A stretch of 64,000 nt of DNA from Thermoactinomyces mirandus (GTDB lineage Bacteria; Bacillota; Bacilli; Thermoactinomycetales; Thermoactinomycetaceae), in the NCBI RefSeq assembly GCF_013868055.1, contig NZ_JACEOL010000009.1, forward strand, positions 1-64,000, given 5' to 3'. The notes beneath the pieces are model-generated. The model was given only the letters and a program-made list of their open reading frames with translations, made no database searches and was not told the DNA's origin. Within the stretch, counting starts at the first letter, position 1, and every line of letters starts with the position of its first letter. The position numbers and the translations under genes are program-made. Positions 1-8,182 of this stretch are shown here, piece after piece.

Positions 1-99
1 TTCATCAGACACGCCCTAGTTAAAGCCAAAGTACATAATAGGTTTTTACCACATACAGGTGGGCGAAAAACCTGGGGCGGTAACATTGGCAGAGAGTAA
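1..99 (+). CDS. C-terminal end of an unidentified protein, possibly a polymorphic toxin (partial)
   Basis: An open frame runs from the left edge to a TAA at 97-99. The last residues include HNRFLPHTGGRKTWGG, a basic, His/Gly/Trp-rich tail. It is followed only 17 bases later by the ATG of an immunity-like gene with its own GGAGG site at 105-109. Toxin followed closely by immunity gene is the usual order of contact-dependent or LXG/WXG toxin cassettes. That context, plus further immunity-like genes downstream, is the only reason to call it a toxin; 32 residues are too few to name a nuclease family. Confidence 0.35.
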   Translation, partial: FIRHALVKAKVHNRFLPHTGGRKTWGGNIGRE

Positions 100-116
100 A
101 AATTGGAGGTATTACT

Positions 117-619
117 ATGTTGTCAGAGGATATTAAACAAAACTGCAAGAGAATATAGAGTCAAATTTAGAGACATTTTCTGAAAAAACGAAGAACATTT
201 TAAATTTTCCCTATCATCCTGATACACAATTGCTTCTTTTTCAATTACAAATCTATGAAGAAGCATACTCTGTGATTCCAATTCCACTTGATGGACCTTT
301 TGGTTCTTCATTGAATAAAGACAAAAATGGATCCGTGCCTTTTTCAGTTTTTGAAGAAATGAGTCTGGTTTGTAATCTTCTGGAAGGTATCGATGTTGAA
401 TGGGATGAAGAGGAAGATAATTATAATGAAGAGTTCCTTGAAGAACTAGAATCTTATACACAGGAATTATTTGCAAATTATGTTGGCAAATTATTTGATG
501 AAAACAGAGGCCAACACTTTCCAATTCCATGTATTATTCAACGCACTGATGGACTTAGAGTTTACCATTTACAAAGTAAACAATGGATCGATGAAGAAGA
601 TATATCAACTTTAGTATAA
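117..619 (+). pseudogene. Immunity-type protein, frameshifted near the start
   Basis: ATG 117 has a good GGAGG site 7 bases upstream but its frame stops at 156-158 after 13 codons. A second frame picks up a coherent acidic protein from about position 143 to the TAA at 617-619, so one base has been lost or gained between 135 and 155, beside an A-rich stretch. The repaired protein would be about 165 residues. Its C-terminal segment (RTDGLRVYHLQSKQWIDEED) lines up with RTHEADDVLNLQNKTWVEIED of the gene at 3557-4012, and FPYHPDTQLLLFQL lines up with QFPPETDTVLFEV, so the two are distant paralogues. I infer a cognate immunity role from its position directly after a putative toxin end. The frameshift could also be a sequencing error. 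Confidence 0.5.
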
Positions 620-703
620 CCATTTATATAAAGTTAGGGGGATAAATCATCCTTAATCAGTATGGCTTTCTTTCTAATTTCTTAAAGCCATATAAACACA
701 GAG

Positions 704-774
704 AATCAGGTCATTCAGTAATCTCGTTTGATGATGGTGATGGTTCATCGATCCTGCATGACCTGATTTTTGTT
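704..774 (+). terminator. Inverted repeat with T tract downstream of the immunity-like gene
   Basis: AATCAGGTCAT (704-714) pairs perfectly with ATGACCTGATT (758-768) and is followed by Ts. The loop is long (43 bases). A second hairpin, TATGGCTTT/AAAGCCATA (661-669/685-693), sits just upstream. Together they probably end transcription of the gene at 117-619. Confidence 0.45.
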
Positions 775-1323
775 TTCTAACTCTATCAAAAAGTCTAGCA
801 GAATTATCATCTTCCTTAAAACATCGCTACCGCCATAAAGCATGTTCCAAAAAGAGAGAATAATACCAAAAATATATCTACTGAAAACTGTTTCAAAAAG
901 ATAAACTTCTGGCCAGTTCTTATCATGCCTTGGTCAATAGAAAAACAAGCAGTTAAACAAATTTTACCTTTTTTCTCTATTATCGACAAAAAAAGCAACA
1001 AAATAGGTGCCAAATAAGTCTATTTTTTATTAAATATATCCAAAATTTCATCCAATCTTCTTTTTACAAATTTATTTATTGCTTTTTGAATTGCAGTACT
1101 CTTACTTACTATTTGTTCCAATAAATTTTTATTCAAATTATCATCATTCTGTAGAATTCAAAAGAGAGTGGTGCACCTGAATTGCTATAAAATACTTTTC
1201 GATAGCGATCATGATACCCATATCCACCCGGTTCACCGATATAACACAATATTAACCACTCTACAAAATTAGGCTTGATATCTTCAGGAATAAACACTTA
1301 ATGAACCCCAAAAGTCCAGACAT

Positions 1324-2166
1324 TTAAGCCGCATTTGAAGATAAAAGTTGACGAAATTCTTTTGGAGACAGATATCCTAATGCAGAATGCGGTCGCTCTG
1401 CATTGTAGAATCGGATGTAGCGCTCGATATCTTTTTTGGCTTCCAAGAAAGAGGAGTATTCCTGAAGCCAAACCGTTTCCTCTTTCAGCGTCCGGAACCA
1501 ACGCTCAATGTAAGCATCGGCATCAGGGTTGTTGTAACCTGTTCGCTCCTGCTTAATTCCGGCATCTTGAAGAGCTTTGACGTATCGTCGGCTGGTCATT
1601 TGGCAACCATTGTCACTACGAATCGTCAGGCCATGGCCTTTGACTCCTTGAGGGAAACGTTTTTCCAGTGCTTGATTAACAGCAGAAAGAAGCTCATCGG
1701 TTCGGCAGAACCGTGAGAAGGAATAACCCACGATTTCTTTGTCATAGGCATCAATCACAGCAAACAGATAACCCCAGCCATCACATCCACACCAAATCTT
1801 CGTCATATCCACTTGAAAATGCTGATTAGAGCCGGTGACCGGGATCCGGCCCGATTGCTTTTTTCTTTTCGCCGTTCCTCCTTTGGAACGGGTTAGTAAA
1901 CCTAACTCTTTCATAATGCGGTAAACACGCTTGTGGTTGACACGAAGCTGATAGCGCTTGTACAGCCACACTCGGATTCGGCGGTACCCATTGGTCGGAA
2001 ATTCTCCGCAAAGATCTTGGATCTTTTGACGAAGCTTTGCTTCGTCAAAGCGTTCGTGCTTCTTGGGCTCATATTCCTTGAGCAGAGCATATCCGTAGGT
2101 GCGATTGATGCGAAGGGCAACCGTGATTTGCGGGACCGAATACCCCTCGCTATGCAGGATCCGCAC
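1324..2166 (-). CDS. IS3-family transposase OrfB (DDE catalytic part)
   Basis: This 280-residue frame is the catalytic half of the IS3 transposase, an integrase-core (rve) domain of the RNase H fold. The catalytic triad is visible: D120 in FQVDMTKIW, D185 in TIRSDNGCQ and E221 in DAYIERWF. The D185-E221 spacing is the D(35)E pattern typical of IS3. An HTH_21-like segment lies around residues 40-90. The listed start is a GTG, but the protein is normally made as an OrfAB fusion after a -1 slip in orfA, and the frame is open back to that slip site. All core residues are present. Confidence 0.9.
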   Translation of the reverse strand: MRILHSEGYSVPQITVALRINRTYGYALLKEYEPKKHERFDEAKLRQKIQDLCGEFPTNGYRRIRVWLYKRYQLRVNHKRVYRIMKELGLLTRSKGGTAKRKKQSGRIPVTGSNQHFQVDMTKIWCGCDGWGYLFAVIDAYDKEIVGYSFSRFCRTDELLSAVNQALEKRFPQGVKGHGLTIRSDNGCQMTSRRYVKALQDAGIKQERTGYNNPDADAYIERWFRTLKEETVWLQEYSSFLEAKKDIERYIRFYNAERPHSALGYLSPKEFRQLLSSNAA

Positions 2167-2180
2167 CAGATCCCGGGTCT

Positions 2181-2468
2181 TTACCTTCGGCCCCAGTTCG
2201 TCTTTTTTCGGAGAATCTCAATCTGGATTTCTTTTTCACCAATGAGTGCTTTGGCCTTTTCCAATTCCTTTTCTAACTCTTGTTCACGATGAGAGATTCC
2301 TGTTTTTAATGCACTCAGACCTCCTTGAATGAAGGCCTCCCGCCATTTGTAGTACTGAGTTTGTACAATTCCATATTCTCTGCAAACAGCGGAGATATTG
2401 GCACCTGGTGCCATCCCTGCCAAAACAATCTCCATTTTTTCCTCAGCAGTCCATTTTCTCCGTCCCAT
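2181..2468 (-). CDS. IS3-family transposase OrfA (HTH_Tnp_1 protein)
   Basis: A 95-residue DNA-binding protein of the IS3 OrfA family. An N-terminal helix-turn-helix covers about residues 5-50 (RKWTAEEKMEIVLAG, then the recognition helix around VCREYGIVQTQYYKWR). A heptad-rich segment, LEKELEKAKALIGEKEIQIE, at about 65-85 is the leucine-zipper part used for multimerisation. It ends in a TAA soon after an A6G slippery run, which lets a minority of ribosomes continue into orfB. OrfA alone is expected to act as a regulator of transposition. Confidence 0.9.
   Translation of the reverse strand: MGRRKWTAEEKMEIVLAGMAPGANISAVCREYGIVQTQYYKWREAFIQGGLSALKTGISHREQELEKELEKAKALIGEKEIQIEILRKKTNWGRR
2202..2208 (-). 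other. Programmed -1 frameshift site of the IS3 element
   Basis: The minus strand reads A AAA AAG in the orfA frame, a canonical slippery heptamer. After a -1 slip the frame continues GAC GAA CTG and runs without a stop into OrfB. This gives the OrfAB fusion known from IS3-family elements. Confidence 0.75.
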
Positions 2469-2940
2469 AAAAAAGACCCCTTTTTTGCTTCCTATTATAC
2501 TCTCTCTTTTGTCTGGAAGCGTATGGGGTCATTATAAACACTAAACCTCCATATTCACACACGAGCTTTATTGTATCCATAAGAACATTTAATTTATCTT
2601 ATTGGAACGAAAATAATCATTGCTAAGCAGAGCAAAGATATAATGCTGTGAAAGCACTTTTTTTGAGAGTAACATCAGAGCCAACAGAAGATCTGTATGT
2701 ATCTCTCTAGACAAGCACCATTATCAATGGTTTTCTGCATCAATATCCGTACTCCTCATTTTTGAGTAAAATTACCAAGTTATTTTCCTTGTAACTTTCC
2801 AGTTGAAAACTCTATTTTATCCTTATTTCATGTGGATTGGCGTTTCAAAAACAACCCCCGGGATTTTCGAAGCCCCTGATTTCGGAGATATGTATGGATG
2901 CAAATCTTGGAAATCCTTAGGTAGGGAGGTCCATAAATTT

Positions 2941-3468
2941 ATGAAATGGTATGAAAATGTAATGGATGATGCCAAAACAGCTTTTTTATTAACATTATCT
3001 GAAAAAATCATGGGTAAAATACAAAACTACGAATGGTTCCATGAGGTACGACAAACCATGGATATGTGCTGGAAATGGGTTGGAGAAAGGAAATATAGTA
3101 GTAATGAACTTTATGAAAAACTAGATCGTGAAGATGAAGATGGCTATGAAGATGGTTTATTTTTGTTGGAAGCAATGTACGATGAAGTAGTAAACGATCC
3201 TCAAGTTGAATTGACTTGGTTTAGTATTTTGGATGCCATATGTTATACCACTTGGCAAGCCTACAAGTATGAAAAAAGAAAAAGTCTTCCTCAAACCCTG
3301 GAATCAGAAAGTGATGAAACCATTGACAAGTTCATGGAAAAAATAAAACAAGTAGACGAATACCAAGAAGAATTGGTAGAACGTTTAAAAGAGTATCTCC
3401 TTGCAAATTATCCAGCAGGAAGTGACAAGAGGATCAAGAGAGAAAAATTGCTTAGTTTAATTTGCTAA
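2941..3468 (+). CDS. Putative immunity protein, Imm6-like
   Basis: An acidic, mostly helical protein. The frame is open from a TTG at 2803, but that codon has no ribosome binding site; ATG 2941 lies 10 bases after GGGAGGT (2924-2930) and gives 175 residues. The conserved-looking centre MDMCWKWVGERKYSSNELYE followed by LDREDEDG recalls the Imm6 family of small immunity proteins from polymorphic toxin loci. That match is from memory of the family pattern, not a search. Tryptophans, a Glu/Asp-rich middle and lack of a signal peptide fit a cytoplasmic inhibitor. The in-frame segment 2803-2940 may be the relic of an upstream toxin end. Confidence 0.5.
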   Translation: MKWYENVMDDAKTAFLLTLSEKIMGKIQNYEWFHEVRQTMDMCWKWVGERKYSSNELYEKLDREDEDGYEDGLFLLEAMYDEVVNDPQVELTWFSILDAICYTTWQAYKYEKRKSLPQTLESESDETIDKFMEKIKQVDEYQEELVERLKEYLLANYPAGSDKRIKREKLLSLIC

Positions 3469-3521
3469 ACTAACAGGATATAGGTCGAATCCTAAAAATG
3501 AAAAAAGATTCATATTACCGT

Positions 3522-3550
3522 CTCTCCCTGACAAAAAAGACTTGGGAGAG
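3522..3550 (+). promoter_or_regulatory. Hairpin that would hide the ribosome binding site of the next gene
   Basis: CTCTCCC (3522-3528) is a perfect complement of GGGAGAG (3544-3550), separated by 15 bases. GGGAGAG is also the only Shine-Dalgarno candidate for ATG 3557. Folding would block initiation, so translation may depend on upstream ribosomes or on temperature. Confidence 0.4.
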
Positions 3551-3556
3551 AGCAAG

Positions 3557-4012
3557 ATGATCAATCGTATCGATGTTAAAAAAGCTGTTTATGCTTATGA
3601 AGATAGTATAATCCAAAACATCAAAAAGGTACTTTCTTATCAATTTCCTCCAGAAACAGACACAGTTTTGTTTGAAGTGCACAGTGGTGAATACGGTATA
3701 TACGGCATTAGTATTACTCCGATGTCTGATGGAGAAGAAATTAATTATAGCAGGATACAAACACTTTTAGATGAAGTGCAAATTAGAATCAAGCTTGATA
3801 AATTTATTGACCCAAATGATGATTATATAAACCGGATTGACAGACTGGATCATATCGTATTCGAGTTGATTATTCCATTCTTTTCCGAGTGCTTTGATAT
3901 AGCGACTGATCGACCATCCCGAATTCAGTTTTATATAAGAACCCATGAAGCAGATGATGTACTCAATCTGCAAAATAAAACATGGGTGGAAATTGAGGAT
4001 CTGTACGAATAG
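3557..4012 (+). CDS. Putative immunity protein, paralogue of the gene at 117-619
   Basis: A 151-residue acidic protein of no named family. I chose ATG 3557 (MINRIDVKK) because GGGAGAG lies 6 bases upstream; the longer frame from TTG 3542 would overlap that site. The C-terminal block RTHEADDVLNLQNKTWVEIED matches RTDGLRVYHLQSKQWIDEED of the frameshifted gene at the left edge. No signal peptide or membrane segment is seen. Tandem, divergent copies of such genes are typical of orphan immunity arrays that protect against toxins of neighbours; the function here is inferred from that context only. A strong terminator follows at once. Confidence 0.5.
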   Translation: MINRIDVKKAVYAYEDSIIQNIKKVLSYQFPPETDTVLFEVHSGEYGIYGISITPMSDGEEINYSRIQTLLDEVQIRIKLDKFIDPNDDYINRIDRLDHIVFELIIPFFSECFDIATDRPSRIQFYIRTHEADDVLNLQNKTWVEIEDLYE

Positions 4013-4021
4013 TCAATGTCT

Positions 4022-4052
4022 AGGCCTGAGGAAAAACCTCAGGCCTTTTTTC
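4022..4052 (+). terminator. Rho-independent terminator
   Basis: AGGCCTGAGG (4022-4031), an A5 loop, CCTCAGGCCT and a run of Ts. The 10-bp perfect stem ends the immunity-like transcript. Confidence 0.9.
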
Positions 4053-4252
4053 TCTGTTTATTTGACAATGTGGATATGCCACTAGTGCTGTTTCCCCCAA
4101 TGCCTTGGAGACAAGGAAAGTACTACTTCGATCCTAGACTGCTTTGATATAAAAGTTAATAGAATAATGAATTTTTTATGAACATACTTCAAATGAAGTC
4201 TTTTGATCGAATAAAAAAGAGCACACCAACCAAACAGAAAGGAGCATTCTAA

Positions 4253-4579
4253 ATGAAAAGTTTTGAGTTAAAATCGGGAACAAAAGTAACAATTGACGAT
4301 AGTAAAATTGTCATCGAAAGAACCGGTGGAAAAAGTGCGGTCAGAGGATTATTGGCCGGAAGAACAATGGGGAAAATGACGATGAAAACATCTGCAATAA
4401 CAGGATTAATCTATTTTGCCGATTATTTGGTAATTTGTGCGTCGGGGTTTCCAACGCCAAATGATTTCAAAATAACAAGTATTGCTGAAATCAAGCAATA
4501 TCCTAATTGCATTACAGGAAAAGAAGAAGAACTTGAAGAAATATATCAATTTTTGGATGGACTTATTGGACAATCTTAA
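4253..4579 (+). CDS. Small PH-like domain protein of unknown function
   Basis: A 108-residue protein, with ATG 4253 placed 8 bases after AAAGGAG. The pattern of short beta strands with Gly turns (KSFELKSGTKVTIDDSKIVI, then a Thr/Met-rich loop, then LIYFADYLVICASG) and a final helix (EELEEIYQFLDGLI) resembles the bacterial PH-like DUF4429/SHOCT-associated proteins often found in mobile elements. I cannot assign a partner. It has its own terminators on both sides, so it is a single-gene unit. Confidence 0.5.
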   Translation: MKSFELKSGTKVTIDDSKIVIERTGGKSAVRGLLAGRTMGKMTMKTSAITGLIYFADYLVICASGFPTPNDFKITSIAEIKQYPNCITGKEEELEEIYQFLDGLIGQS

Positions 4580-4650
4580 ACAGGTGTCAGGAACCAGACT
4601 TGTGAGGAAGTTTCCTTTATTGACGATATTCAGGGAAAATCTGTTTCCTT

Positions 4651-4693
4651 AAAAAAAGAGAGCTATCCGGTGGTCAGGGAAGCTCTCTTTTTT
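4651..4693. terminator. Bidirectional rho-independent terminator
   Basis: AAAAAAAGAGAGCT (4651-4664) and AGCTCTCTTTTTT (4681-4693) form a long stem with A and T runs on either side, so it can work on both strands. The 235 bases that follow, up to the GH3 gene, are AT-rich and show no gene. Confidence 0.85.
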
Positions 4694-4928
4694 CCTATCA
4701 CTTCAAAGGTTGTTTAAATGTCTGGACAAATGGATTTATTAAGCTAATAATTATTTAACAGGAGAAAATAAATAACAGTATTTTTGACTTATAAGTTTGT
4801 CTTTAGGTTTGTGCTTATCAAATCCATCTTCCCTTCTAACTCCCTTTTTCTATATATGGAATATGTATTAAAAAAACAACAATAAGCTTGTTATATGAAA
4901 CTGAAAACAATTAGGAAGGAAAGTGATT

Positions 4929-6614
4929 ATGGCTGTTGTCCAAAAAATACTTGGTTTTACCATGAACGTTGCCGCCGATAAATACAGAAAAAAATTTGAA
5001 GAGGATACCCGGCGGGCGACTGAAGTGAATCAAGCCGTATTAATGGAAATACTGAAATTAAACAGCGAATCCGAATATGGGCGCAAATACCAGTTTTCTT
5101 CCATAACTTCAGCCGAAGATTATCAAAAGAAGGTTCCTTTAACCACTTATGAGGACTACCGCCCTTATATTGAAAGAATGGCGGATGGTGAAACCAATGT
5201 CCTGACCTCTTTACCCGTAATCTATTTTGGCCAGAGTTCCGGGACTACGGGAAAGAGCAAGCTAATACCGGTTACGGCAACAAGCCGGAAAGTGGTTAAC
5301 AGTAATATGATGTTGCTAACCCAGGGCATGCTGCTAAAAGCTGTGCCAGGAGCCCGGAGCGGCGGCAGGGGGTTGTTTCTGATGAACAGCGTAAAGGCCG
5401 GGAGTACCAGGGGTGGGATTCCCATTGGTGCCGCCACCTCGGGGGGCATGAATTCCATGAAGTTTATTGTACCTTACATGTGGACATCGCCACCAGAAAT
5501 ATTGCAACTGAAAGACCAACGTACTGCCCTGTACCTGCACTTGCTTTTTGCCCTGCAAGAAATAGATCTGGCCTATATTAACGCACCTTTTCCATCAACC
5601 ATATTGCAGTTATTCCGGTTGTTGGAGCAAGAGTGGCCGAATTTGGCAGAAGACCTGGGTGAGGGAAAAATAAACAAACACCTGGAACTGGAGCAGGATA
5701 TCAGGCTTCGGTTGACCAGGCGGATGAGCCCTGATGCCAAGCGTGCCGAACAATTGGCAGCAGAAGCCCAGCAAGGCATGGAGAATATCGCACTCCGATT
5801 ATGGCCCAAAATACAATATCTTTGTTGTGTTGCCGGAGGAAGTTTCCGTATCTATATGGATAAACTTCGCCGGTATACCGGCACGATCCCCTACTATTCG
5901 GCAGTGTACGGTTCTACTGAAGCCATGATTGGAATATGTACTCGCATGAATGATGTTACTTATGTGGTTACACCCCGCACGGCTTACCATGAATTTATCC
6001 CGGTTGCAGAGTCGGAAATGTCCAATCCTACTGTGTTAAACCTGGGTCAACTGGAGAAAGGTGAAAGTTATGAGGTGGTGGTAACCAATCAAGCCGGACT
6101 TTATCGCTATAAACTGGGTGATGTCGTCAAGGTGGTGGATTACTTTAACGGCAGTCCCGTCATTGAATTCCTGTACAGAAAAGGGCAGTTGCTTAACGTG
6201 GCGGCTGAAAAAACCTCAGAGGATGCCGTTTTGGCTGCATTAAGGCACGCTGCCCGGCAATGGGGGACGGATTTACTGGACTATACAACCTCGATTGACC
6301 TGGATGGGCCTGTGGGGAGGTATGTATTTTACGTTGAGGTGCAGGAACCTGAAAAAGCAACAGACATTACCGCTTGGCAAGAGATTCTGGAAAAAGCTCT
6401 GCAGCAAGCCAATCCCCGTTACGAGGCCGGCATTAAGGCCGGACGAATCGCAAACCTGTTGCTGAATATTGTAAAACCAGGCTGTTTTCAACATTTGAAA
6501 CAGGAGTTAATTCTAAGAGGAGCTTCAGAAAATCAGGTCAAAATACCCAGATTATTAAATAACCAAGAATTGAAGAACATATTGGATCAACATATATGGA
6601 AAAGCGGGGATTAA
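4929..6614 (+). CDS. GH3-family acyl-adenylate-forming protein
   Basis: A 561-residue protein that reads as a bacterial member of the GH3 (auxin-responsive promoter / JAR1) branch of the ANL adenylating superfamily. These enzymes activate a carboxylate with ATP and transfer it to an amine or amino acid. The phosphate-binding loop FGQSSGTTGKSKLIP is at about residues 100-115, SAVYGSTEAMIGI supplies the adenine/acyl-site motif, and LYRYKLGDVVKV is the C-terminal hinge region. ATG 4929 is preferred over GTG 4923 because it sits 8 bases after AGGAAGGA. It is followed by an MFS exporter whose start lies 2 bases past its stop, so the pair is an operon: probably conjugation and then export of a small acid. 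The substrate cannot be read from sequence. Confidence 0.85.
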   Translation: MAVVQKILGFTMNVAADKYRKKFEEDTRRATEVNQAVLMEILKLNSESEYGRKYQFSSITSAEDYQKKVPLTTYEDYRPYIERMADGETNVLTSLPVIYFGQSSGTTGKSKLIPVTATSRKVVNSNMMLLTQGMLLKAVPGARSGGRGLFLMNSVKAGSTRGGIPIGAATSGGMNSMKFIVPYMWTSPPEILQLKDQRTALYLHLLFALQEIDLAYINAPFPSTILQLFRLLEQEWPNLAEDLGEGKINKHLELEQDIRLRLTRRMSPDAKRAEQLAAEAQQGMENIALRLWPKIQYLCCVAGGSFRIYMDKLRRYTGTIPYYSAVYGSTEAMIGICTRMNDVTYVVTPRTAYHEFIPVAESEMSNPTVLNLGQLEKGESYEVVVTNQAGLYRYKLGDVVKVVDYFNGSPVIEFLYRKGQLLNVAAEKTSEDAVLAALRHAARQWGTDLLDYTTSIDLDGPVGRYVFYVEVQEPEKATDITAWQEILEKALQQANPRYEAGIKAGRIANLLLNIVKPGCFQHLKQELILRGASENQVKIPRLLNNQELKNILDQHIWKSGD

Positions 6615-6616
6615 AA

Positions 6617-7849
6617 ATGGGTAAAATTTTTAAGCCAATTGTGGTTTTATTTGTTACTTTGTTATTGGTAATGGTGGGATTCGGGATTGTGATTCCTATT
6701 TTCCCGTTTTTAATTTTTGATTTGGGCGGCGGGGCAACGGCGCTAGGCTTTTTTATGGCAGCTTATTCAGTCATGCAGTTTATTTGTGCTCCTTTCTGGG
6801 GCAAGTTGTCTGACCGAATTGGCCGAAGACCGGTACTGTTAACCGGTTTGATTGGCTATGGAATTACCTTTACTTTATTCGGTTTTGCATCTGAGCTGTG
6901 GATGATGTTTGCGATCAGAGTATTGTCAGGCATTCTCTCTTCGGCTACCTTGCCTACTGCGATGGCCTATATTGCCGATACCACCAGCGGCGCAGAAAGA
7001 TCCAAGGGGATGGGCATACTGGGTGCGGGCATGGGAATGGGAATGGTTATCGGGCCGGCTTTGGGGGGATGGTTGGGCAGCGAAAATTTTGCCTTGCCCT
7101 TTTTTGTAGCCGGTGGTCTGGCTGTGTTGACCGTGCCCTTTGCCATTTTCTTTTTGCCCGAATCCTTAAAGAAACATGATCAAACAGATAAAACAACAGT
7201 CAGAGAAAGACCCGGCATCACTTGGGATGTGGTAAAAAACCCACTGTTCATGTTGTTTGTAATATGCTTTGTTTTTAATTTTACTTCGTCCCTGTTTCAA
7301 GGAATCTTTGCTCCATTTGCGGCAGATAAAGCGGGCTTTGGTACCAAGGAGATCGGCATTTTATTTGCTGTTTTAGGTATTGTCAGCGCAGTTTTGCAGG
7401 GAGGTCTGATTGGCCGGCTGGTCAAGCGCTTTGGTGATGTAAAATTGGTAAAAGCAGGTTTGCTGATTGGTTCGGCAGGTATGCTGCTAATGCTGTTAGC
7501 GCCCAATGTATTATGGTTATACGTAACATCTGCGGTATTTAATATAGGTTGGACATTGCTGGGTCCCACTACTTCGAGCCTGGTAACCAATAATGCATCA
7601 GGTGGGCAGGGTGCTGCTTTAGGGATTATGCAATCGTTCAATAGCTTTGGGCGTATCTTTGGGCCGATGGTCGGCGGGGCATTATATGATGTGCAGATGA
7701 ATATTCCATTTACCTTAAGTGCAGTGATTATGTTGCTGATGTTTTTTTTGTCAAGCAGTAAACTCTCTCGCTTGCGTGGGGGTAAAACCCTTGAAGGGGT
7801 ATCTGATTATACTGAACCCCTGAGCCCCCAGACAAAAGCCAAGTCATAA
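6617..7849 (+). CDS. MFS drug-type efflux transporter
   Basis: A 410-residue, 12-helix major facilitator of the TetA/MdtG-like DHA1 drug:proton antiporter type in the cytoplasmic membrane. Motif A (GKLSDRIGRRP) is at about residues 62-72 between helices 2 and 3. The motif-C-like GAGMGMGMVIGPALGG lies in helix 5, as in antiporters. ATG 6617 is chosen because GCGGGGA at the end of the GH3 gene serves as its binding site; the in-frame ATG 6596 has none. Its coupling to the GH3 enzyme suggests export of that enzyme's product or of a related toxic acid. Confidence 0.85.
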   Translation: MGKIFKPIVVLFVTLLLVMVGFGIVIPIFPFLIFDLGGGATALGFFMAAYSVMQFICAPFWGKLSDRIGRRPVLLTGLIGYGITFTLFGFASELWMMFAIRVLSGILSSATLPTAMAYIADTTSGAERSKGMGILGAGMGMGMVIGPALGGWLGSENFALPFFVAGGLAVLTVPFAIFFLPESLKKHDQTDKTTVRERPGITWDVVKNPLFMLFVICFVFNFTSSLFQGIFAPFAADKAGFGTKEIGILFAVLGIVSAVLQGGLIGRLVKRFGDVKLVKAGLLIGSAGMLLMLLAPNVLWLYVTSAVFNIGWTLLGPTTSSLVTNNASGGQGAALGIMQSFNSFGRIFGPMVGGALYDVQMNIPFTLSAVIMLLMFFLSSSKLSRLRGGKTLEGVSDYTEPLSPQTKAKS

Positions 7850-8182
7850 TCAGGAGGACGAAAAGGTTAATTATACCTAAAACCATCCGCCTCCCTGCAA
7901 GAAATAGCAGCCGCCGTAGTATTTCAGGAAAGAGAGATCAAACCCCGCCGCAACAGCCATCGGAGCCAGAGGTCCAATCCTGAGAGAAAAAGCAGGAATT
8001 CTTTGCTGGCTTGTTTTTGATTGGATTGAAGTAATGCCAGCGGCTTTACATGCGGGGTTCTAAAATGCTGTTGGAACTTTTTTTGTTCCCCTCTCCCCCA
8101 GGAAGATCGGGAATAAATCCATCTTCTGGACAAATGATATAAATGTTCTGATTCAAAAACATTTCCTTAGCCTGTCCACTCT
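7850..8182. other. Region without an intact gene, left of the sigK fragment
   Basis: Short coding-like patches on the minus strand (for example a frame reading IICPEDGFIPDLPG near 8090-8150) are broken by stops in all frames. No start with a ribosome binding site is present. It reads as decayed coding DNA; I cannot name the source. Confidence 0.4.

Larger units (their letters stand above)
1299..2534 (-). mobile_element. IS3-family insertion sequence
   Basis: The element is about 1.24 kb with two overlapping-frame transposase genes, OrfA and OrfB, read on the minus strand. The ends are imperfect inverted repeats: the left end reads TAATGAACCCC with CCAGACA shortly after, and the right end, read inward, TAATGACCCC with CCAGACA shortly after. 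ATAAACACT lies directly outside at 1290-1298 and overlaps the right end at 2534-2542, as a target duplication would. The duplication is longer than the 3-5 bases usual for IS3 elements, but the restored reading frame in the host gene supports it. Both transposase frames are intact, so the element may still be active. Confidence 0.85.
1020..2580 (-). pseudogene. Small unidentified gene split by an IS3 element and frameshifted
   Basis: Removing the IS and one copy of the flanking 9-base repeat (ATAAACACT on the plus strand) restores a continuous minus-strand frame from ATG 2580: it starts MDTIKLVCEYGGLVFIPED and continues IKPNFVEWLILCYIGEPG. This frame ends in a TGA near 1150, but a one-base shift there continues into NDDNLNKNLLEQIVSKS and ends with RRLDEILDIFNKK and a TAG at 1020-1022. 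The product would be about 105 residues. I recognise no family. Its place among immunity-like genes suggests the same kind of role, but it lies on the opposite strand. Two lesions mark it as dead. Confidence 0.5.

Noticed and set aside
816-1013. 65-codon minus-strand frame with hydrophobic content
   Set aside because: No ribosome binding site, AT-rich chance hydrophobicity, and it lies just past the end of the split pseudogene.
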